A stretch of 64,000 nucleotides of DNA from Nocardia pneumoniae NBRC 100136 (lineage in GTDB: Bacteria; Actinomycetota; Actinomycetes; Mycobacteriales; Mycobacteriaceae): assembly GCF_000308755.1 (NCBI RefSeq), contig NZ_BAGF01000152.1:248001-312000 (forward strand), written 5' to 3'. The translations under genes were made by a program, and so were the position numbers. Below are positions 12,001 to 24,000 of the stretch, piece after piece. The notes beneath the pieces were generated by a model, which ran no database searches, had not been told where the DNA came from, and saw only the letters and a program-made list of their open reading frames with translations. Position 1 is the first letter of the stretch. Each line of letters starts with the position of its first letter.

Positions 12001-15000
12001 ATACGCGTTGCAGCCGCGCATCACTTGTCTGGCTGGCTCGGTATTCCCATGGCGGACCTGAACCGAGACCGGCTGGAAGCCGAGCGTGCCCGAGCCACGG
12101 AACAGATCGACCGGCTGCTCGCGATCGACGACATGCTGGAAGCGGCTGTTTCGGTCCGCGACCGCACGGAGGAAGTACACCGTCTGGACCAGATCATCGA
12201 TGCGATCCTCGCGCGGGAGGAGACCGGTGCGGATCTCGATGATCCGATCCAGGCAGGTACCTCAAATACACTTGAAGCACGGCACGATTCGCCAGCAATT
12301 ACCCGGGATGACCTGGACGAGAGGCCGGGGAATGATGATCCGCATCACGGTGGCGACTCGGGTTCGGAAACGACGCTTCGTGTCGACACGCTGATCGTCA
12401 ACGGTGTGCTGATCGACGGTACGGGGAGCGGTCGCATCGAAGGCGGCATTGCGCTTGCCGACGGGAAAATCGCTGCGGTGGGGGATGTTTCGGGCTTCAC
12501 GGCGGACACCGTGATCGATGCCAAGGGGAAGGTCGTTTCGCCCGGTTTCATCGACACCCATACCCACGCCGACCGGGCGCTGTTCGGCACGATGCTGGCC
12601 GCGATCAGCCAAGGTATCACCAGCGTGGTCGCCGGAAACTGCGGCATCAGCTCCGCGCCGCGCGGCATCGACGGGTGGCCGCCCAGCCCGGTCGACCTGA
12701 TCGGCAAAGGGAGGGAGGACTTCTTTTCCTCCACCGACGGCGCGGTCACCGCTTTCACCGATATGCCGCCGACGGTCAACGCGGCCCTCCTGGTCGGCCA
12801 CACCATGCTGCGCATCGCGATGATGGGCGGTGACCACCAGCGCCCGGCGACCGCTGGTGAAATCGAGGAAATGTGCGCCCTCCTGCGGCTCGCGCTGGAG
12901 GCCGGTTACGTCGGTATGAGCACGGGCACCTTCTATCCACCCGCCGCCGACGCACCCACCGAGGAGATCATCGCCCTCGCCCACGTGCTGGCCGAATACG
13001 ACGCCATCTACGCCACGCACATGCGTGAGGACGCGGGCAGCGACGCCGACCTGGAGGAAACCTTCCGCATCCTGCGCGAGACCGGCGTCCGGGGGATGAT
13101 CTCGCATCTGAAGTTCCCCGGCGAGCAGAACCACGGCGGCGCCGCCGCCGCTCTGGCGAAGATCGACGCGGCGCGCAGGCCGCGCGCCGAAGGGGGACAA
13201 GGGCTGCGGGTCTGGGTCGACGCCTATCCGTACGAGGCCGGTTCGACGATGCTGGACATGGCCTCGGTGCGTGAATCGAGCAAGGTTCTGGTGGCCTGGT
13301 CGGCGCCCCACCCCGAGGCGGCCGGGCGCTACCTGACCGAGATTGCTGCCGAGTGGAGCGAACGCGAAGGCCGCGAGATCGGCATCGAGGAAGTGGTGGA
13401 GCGACTGCGGCCCGCGGGTGGCGTCTTCTTCATGATGGACCCGGCGGACGTGTGGGAGGTCCTCCGCGACCGGAACTCCATGCCCGGCTCGGACGGGCTG
13501 CCGCACGACGAACATCCGCATCCTCGGCTGTACGGCGCAATCACCCGATTCCTGCGCTGGGTGCGCGAAGAACGGCAGCTGTCGCTCGAAGAAGCGATCC
13601 GCAAGATGACCAGCCTGCCCGCCGAGGTCTTCGGCCTCACCGACCGCGGAGTCCTCGCGGTCGGCAAGAGCGCTGACCTGGTGATCTTCGATCCCGAAAC
13701 AGCCACCGACAACGCCACTTACGAAGAACCGACCAAAGTGTCGACCGGAATCGACCTGGTGATGGTGAACGGCACCGTCGTGTGGCGCGACGGCCTCCAA
13801 ACCAGCGCACATCCCGGGCGGGTACTGCGGCGCGGGGAAGCGAGCGCAGGAGCCGACGATGCGGATGCGCACATCGACGGCAGCGTGGATGTCACACCTT
13901 CGGCCGCGGGTACCGATCGCGCTGCGGGCGCCGGTGCGGATCGTGCGCAGGGCGCTGGGGCCGATCATGGCGGCGAAGCCATCGATAGCGCACCGAGGGC
14001 TGGCTATGACTCGGTCGCAGCGTCTTTCGGGCCTTTGGCTTCGGGTGCGATCGGCTCGGTTGTGGCGGGTCCCACCACCGCGACTCGGGATGGTCAGACG
14101 TCCGCCGAACGGCAGTCGGCAGAGGGTAAGGAGGGTTCCGGCTTCCGAATGCCGTCCGAATCAAGTGCCGGGCAGCATGATTCGTCGAAAACCGCCGCGG
14201 TTGGTATGGAATCGGGCGAGTTGCCGGATACGGATGCATCGCAGGACGGCGGTATCGGCTCGGCACCTGGACAGCCTCTGCCCGGCCGGTGGCTGGATGG
14301 TTCAACAGAGGGTGGTTGGAGTGGGGGAGAACATTCGCAGGCGCCGGCCGACGAGCCGGAGGCGGGCGAAGGTTTCGGTGCGGATCTTCGCCCTGCGGAC
14401 GAGCTGCTCGGGGGTAAGGCGGTTTTGCACAAGGTATTGGGGGGAGGCCCGCGGATGAAGCTGCCCTTCGGGCAGCGGATGCGGGGAGGTCCCCATCCGG
14501 GTTCATCCCGGCCTGGTGGTGGAGACGAACTTGCTGATGGCTCCAGCCCGTTCGTGGAGGGGGGAACCGAGGAGCCTGCGCCGACCACCGGTCGGTTCGA
14601 GCAGGAGGCCGACGACGCAACCGGGCCGTCCGTGTCGTCCCGTCCGGATGGTCATCGCCAGCGGCCCGACGCTCCCGCTCTGCCCGGTGACGCGGACTCC
14701 GAGGTGCCGAATGCGTTCGCGCCCAGCGCCGTTTCGGCGCTATCGATCCGTGCGCAGGTGCAGCGGACCGGGAACGCGTTGCACGGCTGGGAGGTCGACG
14801 GCGATGTCGTCGACACCATAACGGGTATCGTCCGGGACGCGCTGGTCGATCCGATGGAGCCGGATTCTGACGCCATTGCTATCGGCAACAACGGTGCACC
14901 GATGGCGACCGTGACGTCGCGCCGCGACGACGACGGCGTGCATGTCGTCGTGACGATGATGCAGGGCGTCTCTTACGAGCTCACCTTTGACGGTGCGGAA

Positions 15001-18000
15001 TTGACCTACACCGCCGTGCATGGCGAAGCCGGTTTCGTAGAAATCGACAATGTGCTGCGGGTACACGTGGCTCGGTTGCTGAGACACATCGGCGCGCCCG
15101 CCGGCGATCCGCTCTTTCTGGTGGGTCAGCTGCACGAGGCCGTCACGTTCACGGTTCGCGGCGCGCCGCCGTGGCGGGTGTTGGAGGGCGAGAAGGGACC
15201 GGTCGGCGCGGACGGTCACGCGCACGGCAGGGCGACCAGGCAGGCCTACGAATCATCCACGCCCACCGCGGATATGCCATTGCGGGTTATCCCGACGGCC
15301 GACAGTCGGTTCGGCGTCGGAGTGGTCGACGGCCGCCTGGTTGTGGCGGGCGAGGTCCGGGCCTCGGTCGACGATATGGTTGCGTTCCTCACCGGCCTGC
15401 TGCGGATCGACCACGACCTGCGGCGTGAGCTGGGTGACGGTATGGACGTCGACTTCCGTCGCTGGACCCACCTCGGCAACGAGTTCGGCGGCCTGGGCAT
15501 CGGCCGGGTCGAGATCGACGGCGACATGGCTCGGGTAACCCCGCCGGACGCGAGTTCGCCATTCGCCCCTGTGGCCGAGGAGTTATCCGCGAGGGATCCC
15601 GGTGCCTTCGGGTCGGGTGCACGGAAACTCGGTGGCGGGGACAGCAAAAATGGCTCGGGCAGTGATGGTTCCGGCGACCTGGTTGCGCAGTCGGCGGCGG
15701 TTGCGGAGGCCGCGCAGGCGGTGGCGCAGACGCAGGTGCGGTGGACGGCGGCCGTGGCAGCTGCCGAGGCGGCGGGTGTGCCGGTCGCGGGGAGCTTGGC
15801 GGTGTCGGAGATGGCCGAGCTGCGTGCCGCCGCCGACGGCCAGTTCGTCGAGTTGTTCGCCGATCGGACGGAGGCCGTGCCCGCCGCGCAGGTGGGTGCT
15901 TTGCTGGATCGTATTGCGGCGCTGGGTGAGCTGATCGCCGCCGCCGACGCTTTGGAACTTGCTGACCAACGCCATCAAGGCTTGCTCCGCGGTGTGGCGG
16001 GGACTGCGGAGTCGTCGAGTCGCGAGTCTCTAAACGCCGACCGGCACGGGGCGCCGGCGCCTGGACAGGCGACAGGGCCGGGGGAATCCGAGTTTCGGCG
16101 GGCTGTCGACGCCGGCACGCGGGCGCTGGTCGCGGCGGGGGCGAGGTTCGTCTCGCCGAGCGCCGGGTTTGTCGGCGAGACGCTGGTGGTCGCCGTCTCG
16201 CCGGACGACGACCCGTCCGCCCGCGACGCCGCGGTGTTCGCGGCCCTTACACATCCGGCGGTCGAGGCGGGGGCCGACAAGCACGGAGTGTTGCGCATCG
16301 AGGTACGGGAGGTGAGCACCGAAGGGCCGGGCTTCGGTGCTGAGGTCCAGACCCGCGAGGCGGCGATGGCAAGGGGCATGCCGCTGGTCCGCGACGACGC
16401 TGACAGTCCATGGCGCGACACCGCCGACCGTGCGCTCAATCTGGAGCAGATGCGCGCGGCGTTCGCCGAACTCCGAGGCCGGGTGGTGCGCGCCTACTGT
16501 GATTCTTACGGCGTTGGCGTCGACGACCCATGGGCAGTGGCTCTGGCTGGCATGACTGAAGGACAGTGGTATGCCGCGCTGGATGAACTGGACCCGGCCG
16601 AACGGAACTTCCTGCGGATCGTCGCCGTCAATGGATCGACCGCTGCTGATCTCGGTCTTCATGAGATCGCGGCTGTCCGTTTCGCTGAGGGCGTGCGTGT
16701 CGCCGTAGGCGTGCTCGCCGCTGAGGTCGCCCCCGCTTCCCGCGACTGCGGTTGGCGGATGTTGTTGGTGACGCGGTTGCGTCTGGCCCGGCAGTTGGGT
16801 GTGCCGCCCGCGGATGTGTCGGTCGACGTCACTCCGCCGGACGCGGGCGGTCTGATGGGTTATCAGCTGGCGGAGCGACGTCGAAATGCTTGGTGGACAA
16901 GGTCTTTCGACTCGATGGCCGATGTGGTCAAGGCGCTGGAGGATGCGCCGCTGGGCACTCGGATGGAAGTCGCTATCGATTACGCCTCTCGTCGTGGTGC
17001 CGGCGCCTATCAGGTCGGTTCGCATGTGTTCGAGCTGAGAAAGGCCGCCGATGGCCGGATCATGATGCTGGAGACCACCAGGATCAGCCCCGTGGATATC
17101 GAGCGACTCGCCGCCGGCGAGGACGTCGACTCGAGCGGGTACGAAAGGGAGTATCAGCCGGGCGCGTCGTGGGTGGCTGAAGTGTCGCGGGCCACCGTCC
17201 GGGTCGACGACCGGGGTCTGGAACTCGCTGGTGGCTTCGAGCCCGGCCGGGAACGCGGCCCGCACTACGTCGTCGAAGGCACTGGTCGTTCGCTTCGTGG
17301 GCCCGGTGGCGGTACTCCGCTGACCGGCCGCAACCGCGCGAGGGACCACGGCCGACCCGAAAACTGCAGCACCGCAGCAAAGCTGGCCACCGAACAAGAT
17401 CCGGCCACCTCCGGGGCACAGCGACCCTCCGCGACACCTAACCAGCGACCGATGCAATCGCGGGCGATCGCCGATGGCCACACCGGCGACGTCTCGCTCG
17501 TCCCACCCCTGGTGCGGGAAGCGTTGAGCGCGTGGATCGCGGCCACCGAGCAGCCGCCGCGGGCGGACGACATCGAGGAATGGCGGCGGGTGGCCGACCG
17601 GTTGCCGCGTGAATATCCGTCTCCGGGAGCCGTTGCGAGGGACCATGCCGCTCATGTCGAACGAGTGGCGCAGTGGTGGGTGTCGCTTACCGAGGAAGAG
17701 CGCGGTGCGCTGAAGGAATTCTGTCCGCGATCTGTGGGTAATGCCGACGGCATCTTCTACGACGTGCGTACTGCGGCAAATTTGGCTGTGATGAAGCAGG
17801 AACTCGCGGAGTTCCACGAACGCCGCACGCCACTGAGCAACTCCGACCGCGCCCGCTTTATCAGCATCCAGGCCGCGTGGAGCGCTGTGGCGGACGCGGT
17901 GGCTCGTTTCGGAGCGGACCTGGTACACGTCCTGGAGTACGACAGCACAGCATTCGGCGGTTCCGGACGTGCGGTTGTTGCGATAGGCAACCCCGCCACC

Positions 18001-21000
18001 GCCGATCGCATCGGCGTTGTTGTTCCCGGCGTGCTGACCGAGCTGAGGACGCTGCCGATCGACGTCAGACAAGCCGGAAACTTGTACGCGGAGGCCAAGC
18101 AGCTGGCTCCGGACGCCGAACTCGCGGTCATAGCGTGGGTCGGGTATGACACGCCGAGCGATTTTCCGCAGATGGTTCCCCAGATGGCGGGTACGGCAAA
18201 GGCGTTCGAGGGCGCGCCTCTGCTGGCGCGGCTACTACACGGCGTGGAGGCATTCCGCGCGTGGCAAGCCGGTCGGCCCGACGGACGGTCGGCACCGACG
18301 ATTGCGCTGTACAACCACAGCTACGGGTCTGTACTCGGCGTTGTCACCGCGGTTGCGGGGGGCCTGCCCAACTCGGTGACGGATTTCGCGATTCTCGGCT
18401 CACCGGGTGTCCCGGTCGAGCACGCTTCGGACCTGGGTCTTCCTCCCGACCACGTGTTCGTGTTTGCGACCTCGGGCGATCCGGTTGTCGAATTGCCATC
18501 GGCAATACCGGTCCATGGAACCGACCCGGCCGCACAATCTTTCGGCGCGGTTCGGGTACGAGCCAACTCGCGGCGCGCCAGCGGTATCACCAAACACCGC
18601 AACTTCCACGAATATGAGCAGGACAACATGCCCTCCGAGTCGCTGCTCGGCAGTGCCATGATCCTGGTCGGCATACCGCCGATGGAGGAGGACCACCGCC
18701 CCGCAGTACCGAAGCCGACGCTGCTCCGGAAGATCGTGACCCCAACGCCCGACCCGGCGGCCGATCGGAAGCTCGACTTCTACCGCGGCGTTGCGGAATT
18801 GCCGGAAGAGTACTCCGATGTCCGATACGTGACAGCCGAGGAACGCAACTACCTGGACGCACTGCGGTTCGCGGCGGCGAACTCCACCGACACGACCGAT
18901 TACTTCGATCCGGCTGCGGCAAGTGCCCGAATGCGCCGGTTTGCCGACCGCGACAGCGCTGCCGAGCGGCTTGCACGAATGCCGGCCGGAGCGGTGATCG
19001 CCGGTGTCGACGAACTTGCCGACGGCAGCCTCGAGTTCTGGGCGATGGCTGTTACGCGTAACGGACTTCGAGTCTACGATCCGGTGACCGGTATCGACTT
19101 GCCGTACACCCGAGGAGCCGCCTCAGGCGGGCGTACCAGCTACGGCACCGTGTACAGCCACGGAATCCCGGTGGCGGTCCCGGCAGACCGCGTCGCCCAC
19201 CCAGCCCGCTGGGGTGCGCTGGTGCCCTCAGCTGGGCCTGCCGGGAATGGTGCACCGGCGGGTGTCGACGCTGAGCATGAAATTCCTGAGGCATGTTTGC
19301 CCGGGGCGGGCCTTTCCCCCGAGGAGCGCGCGGAACTTCTTCGTGCCCTCGATGATTCCGAAGGCGAGGCAGCCCAGGGCGGGGGTGACACGTTCCGTGG
19401 GCTGGTGTCGGGGTCGCTGGATGGCTGGCCCGAGGGCGTTGTCGAACTGGCGGGCACGCTGGTTCAGGAGCTTGTGGACAACGGTCTGCCGCACGGCGGA
19501 GGTGGGCAATTGGCATCCACCATCGCGGGTGAGCGGGGTGCTCAGCGGCTGGTGGTCCGGTTGACGACGACGGCACTGCGTGCGGATGGTCAGAATGCTG
19601 TGGTCAGGATGGTCGGGCAGGTGGCGGACAGGTCCGGCTGGTATCCCGTTGATACGGAGGAGAGTCCGGCCACCGTCGTGTGGTTCGAGTTGGATCGGCC
19701 CGAGTCCGATCCTCCGGGTGAGTCCGGCATCGACCCGGATGGTCCGAAACCGGACCCGTCGGACGATGGGTGGTCGCAGGGAACGGATCCTTCACAGGAT
19801 GAAACCGACAACCCGGTGCTGGGCGAGGACGAGGACTACCTGCTGGCCGCCGCCGCGTTCGAGGAGAGGCATCCGGAGGAGCCTACCGATTTCGAACGAG
19901 CTCACGACGATGCGGTATCCGAGCTCGATTCGCCGAGCAGCGGCGCGGGTAGCGCGCCATCGCCACCCGAGACAGGGGAGAACGTTCGCTATCGGTGGGG
20001 TCTCGGCGGCGGTCCTTTCCGGCTGTGGATGTCCGATATCCCACGGGGGCGCTCGGGTACGGGCGACAGCGGCGAAGTCGAGCCGGAACCTCAGGACGCA
20101 CACCCCGTGGTTGTTGAGGGGGCCACTGCCACGGGTTCAGCTGCCGACCCTCACCCCCGCGATTTACCGCATACGGACGACGGCCCGGTCGATCGATCGA
20201 GCCACGCCCCGCCTGCTGATGACTCTTCCGGTAACGGAAGCGCCGAGAACAGGACGGGGCCGGAAATTCCGGCCCCGGTCCTTGTGAAAGGCGCTGGTGC
20301 GGAGAGTCGCGGACGATCCCACGGCGACAACGGTAGCGCCGCCGACATCGCCGGTCGGGTGCGGGCGGCGGGGGAGACGCCGACAGGACCGGCTGACAGA
20401 CCCGATCCGCAACCATCCGATCCCGTTCCTGACGACCACTACATTCGGCGCAACAGCCGTCGGCTGCCGGGGCCCGGTGATTCGAGGCAGTCCGCGCCGG
20501 GCGGTGCGTCATCGTCCTCCGATCCGGGCGCGACCCAGCCAGCCGATGAGCGCGGTCCCGAACCTACCGCTCCGCAATCGTGGGATCAGCGTGGCGCCGA
20601 GTCCGGCGTACCGGGTATCGCCGCGTTGGCGGGGTGGGTGCGGGTGGCCGCGCTTGTTGCGGATGACCCGTACGCCGAGCTGGTGTTGCGTGTCTTGGGC
20701 ACGTTGCCGGACCGCGACCAAGCCGTGTTGTGGTACCTCGATGTCGAGGGTGGGACTCACGATGTGGCGGCGTCGGTCTTCGGCGTGCACGATGTCGCGG
20801 ATCTCCGTTCCCGGGCTCGGCGGAAATTGCGGCAGGCTTTCGGGGCGTTGCCGCGGGGCGATCTGAACGATGACGTGGCCGATGTCCCTGACCCCGTGGA
20901 TCTCCTGCGGGCAATCAAGCAGGACGCCGATCTGAATCGGCTGCTGCCGCACAGCCGCAACGGTGTCTGGATGCTGACGCATGAGGCGATGGTGCGGGCC

Positions 21001-24000
21001 GACGAGGAGCACAAGTGGTCCCGGTATGGAGATCCCCGCGGTGCCACGGGATTGTGGCTGCTTCAGCATCTGAACCCCAATGCGGTGGTGACGCTGCCCG
21101 AGCGTGCGCTGGGTTCGGCTGGCATGCATCGACTCGAGTCGGAGCGGCGTTCCGGAGGCCGGCACCGGCCGTACCGATCACCGGACGACGCCGAATCCTG
21201 GCTGAAGTGTCAGGATTCGGGAGCAACGGTGTTGATGACCGACCGGTACGCCGACAATTCGGCGCACCAGTGGGTGGCGGCGCGCGACGGCAATGACGAC
21301 GACCGCGCTGTCGTGGTATATCCGAACAAGATTCGCGGAGCGGTCCCGCATCTTTTCCCGCCCCGGTTCACCGAGGAAGCCGCCGAGTACAGCGGCATCC
21401 CGATCCGCGCCGACGGCACACCCCTGTATCGGGCGGATGAGTTGGATGTGCCAGGCGCAGATCCGCAATCGCGGACCGCGATCATCGCATCGCTCGGTCG
21501 GGTAGCGCAGTGGAACAAGGCCAGCCGGGCACGGGTCGACGATGCGATGCGCTGCGGCGTGGATGGCATTGCCATCGATCTCGTCGACATCGGCGATGTG
21601 GAGGTTCTGGAACGAATCGCACAGCAGGCAAGGATGATCCGGTGGCAGGGCACGTTCACCGTGACGTTGCGCCCGGAAATCTCCGAGTCGAACGGTCCCT
21701 TCGACCTGACGGGCCGGACGGTGCAGATCATGGAGGCGTACTGGCATCGGTACCGATTGGCCGGTCATCGCAGTGATGTGCTGTGGTGCGCACGGCGTTT
21801 GGCACCCGCCGACGTCGACGTGGTTGCTGTCTTCGAGCCCGGCGGGGGAATCACGACTGTCGACGACGCCCTGGCAGCGGGTGCGACGGTCTTGTCCCCG
21901 ACCTGCGGCCAGGTGACCGAGCAGTTCCGCACCGACGCCGGTTCTCTACCGGTGCTGGTGCGCGACGCCGACGACCCGGAGGTTGTTCGGGAGCTGGTCG
22001 GCACGGTCGCCGGGATCATCACCAGCGCACCCGAATACGCGCGGGCGGAACTGGCCCGGCGCGGCGACGCATTGCCCAGCTCTGTGCCGATGCCGTATCG
22101 CATTCCAGGGATTTCCGCCGTATCCCGCCCGCAACCACGGGGCGGTGGCGTCGCCGCAATGCTCGGCACCGTCGTCGAGTTGTATCGGCGACGTGGCATC
22201 GATATCGACATCAACCTGCCACCAGCCGGAACCGGCGCGGTAATGAAGGTGACCGAGCTGGAGCAGCGTGCCCGCGGCCGGGTCCGTCACGTGCTGTCCG
22301 ACACCTCCACCGAGGCGGAACTGTTGAAAGCCGGTATCGGCGCCACAGCGTTGATGCTGCGCCAGTATGCCCTGCCGATGGACGAGTATGGGGTCGCTAC
22401 CGAGCCATATGTGATGACCGTCGAGGATTCCGGCGGCGGTCCGGCGGTGATGGTGTACGGACTCGGCGCGGAAGAACCGGTCCGGTACAGCGATTGGCAG
22501 CCTCCACACGACGGTACGACCTGGGAGATCTTCTGGGATTCCCTCGGCGCGGCCGAACTTCCCATCGCCCTCATTGCACCGGGACTCATCCGGCCGATCT
22601 CCCTCATCGGCCCATACCGCGATCCCCGAGATACCGATGAGGCCGACAGCAGAAGAGCGCTCTCCGCCGCCGATCTACCGCCCCCTGAACCTCCGTCCGC
22701 CGATGGACAAGACGAGGAGGAGAAGGGGCCGGATTATCCGGCCCCTTCCGCTGTACAGGACACCGCATCCGAGGCCCGCGGTACGCCGCGCCGGATCCTC
22801 GTGTTCGCCGTGGCGTTGGACTTTGGGGCAGGCGGTCTCAGGTCGCTGAACACCAATCTGCTTCGTGCGCTGGCACATCGGGGACACGAGGTGACGGTCG
22901 TGGTGGCGGAGGAAGTGCCGGCTGGAGTGAGGGTCGATGCCAGCGGTGTTCGGGTGGTCGGTCTGCCGGCGCACGAAGCGGGTCGGTCGTTGCGCGAGCG
23001 GTTGGCATCGGCCCGTTCGGCTCTGCCTGCCGACGCGAGCTTCGACGTGGTCCTCGGGCACTCGAACGACCTGGGCGAGGTTTCCGCCACGGCGGCAGCT
23101 GAATTGGGCATCCCGTTCGTGCACTTCAAGCACGCGGACTACGAGACGCTCCAGATGGTGACCGGTGAACACCGTCGGGGGATGGAGCGCGAGCGCCGCG
23201 AGGTCGCCCTTGCCGAGCAGGCGGCGGCGATTGTGGCGATCGGGCCGCTGAATGAGCGGAAAGCGTTGGAGCACATCGTGTTGTCGTGCCGACCGGACCC
23301 TCCGCCGGTGTACCAGATGCTTCCGGGGTGTGAGTTCACCGAGCAGCCGACGCTGGACAATCCGGACGGTCCGTTCCGGATCCTTCTGTGTGGCCGCGTG
23401 GATGTTTCGCTGAAGGGAACCGAAGCGGCGGCTCGGATGGTGCATCTGCTGAACAAGCGCGGCGTGGATGTGGAATTGACGGTGCGTGGCGCCTCCGAGG
23501 CAACGGCGCAGCGGCTGCGGGCCATGCTCGGTGACAAAGTCGTGGTCAAGCCGCGTACCTCGGATCGTCGAGAAGTGCTGTCCGACATGCAGAACGCGCA
23601 CGCGGTGATCATGCCGTCGGTCGCGGAACCCTTCGGCCAGGTCGCGCTGGAGGCGATGGCCGCGGGTATCCCGGTGCTGATGCCGTCGACGAGCGGTATC
23701 GGTGAGATGTTCCGCGAGCTGTTCCCGCGACTCGCCGAATTCTGCTGTGTGGAACAGGAATACGAGGCAGCGCCGTCGGTTCTCGAATGGGTCGAGCGAC
23801 TCACGACACTGTTGGGGGACCTGGCCGCCGCATGGCAACGGGCACGGGATATCCAGCAGGCGCTCTCGGCGATGGAGCTCACCTGGGACGGCGCGGCAGC
23901 AGGGCTGGAGACGGTGTTCGACGCTGTGATCGGGGAGCCGTTGTCGAGCGGGGAAGGCTCCACCTTCCGCCCTTCGCCCACGCGGTTCGAGGAGGTTACG

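Noticed and set aside
15640..16000. WXG100/ESX-type helical hairpin in the Ala-rich stretch
   Set aside because: No W-x-G turn is present and the helices are longer than in WXG100 proteins.
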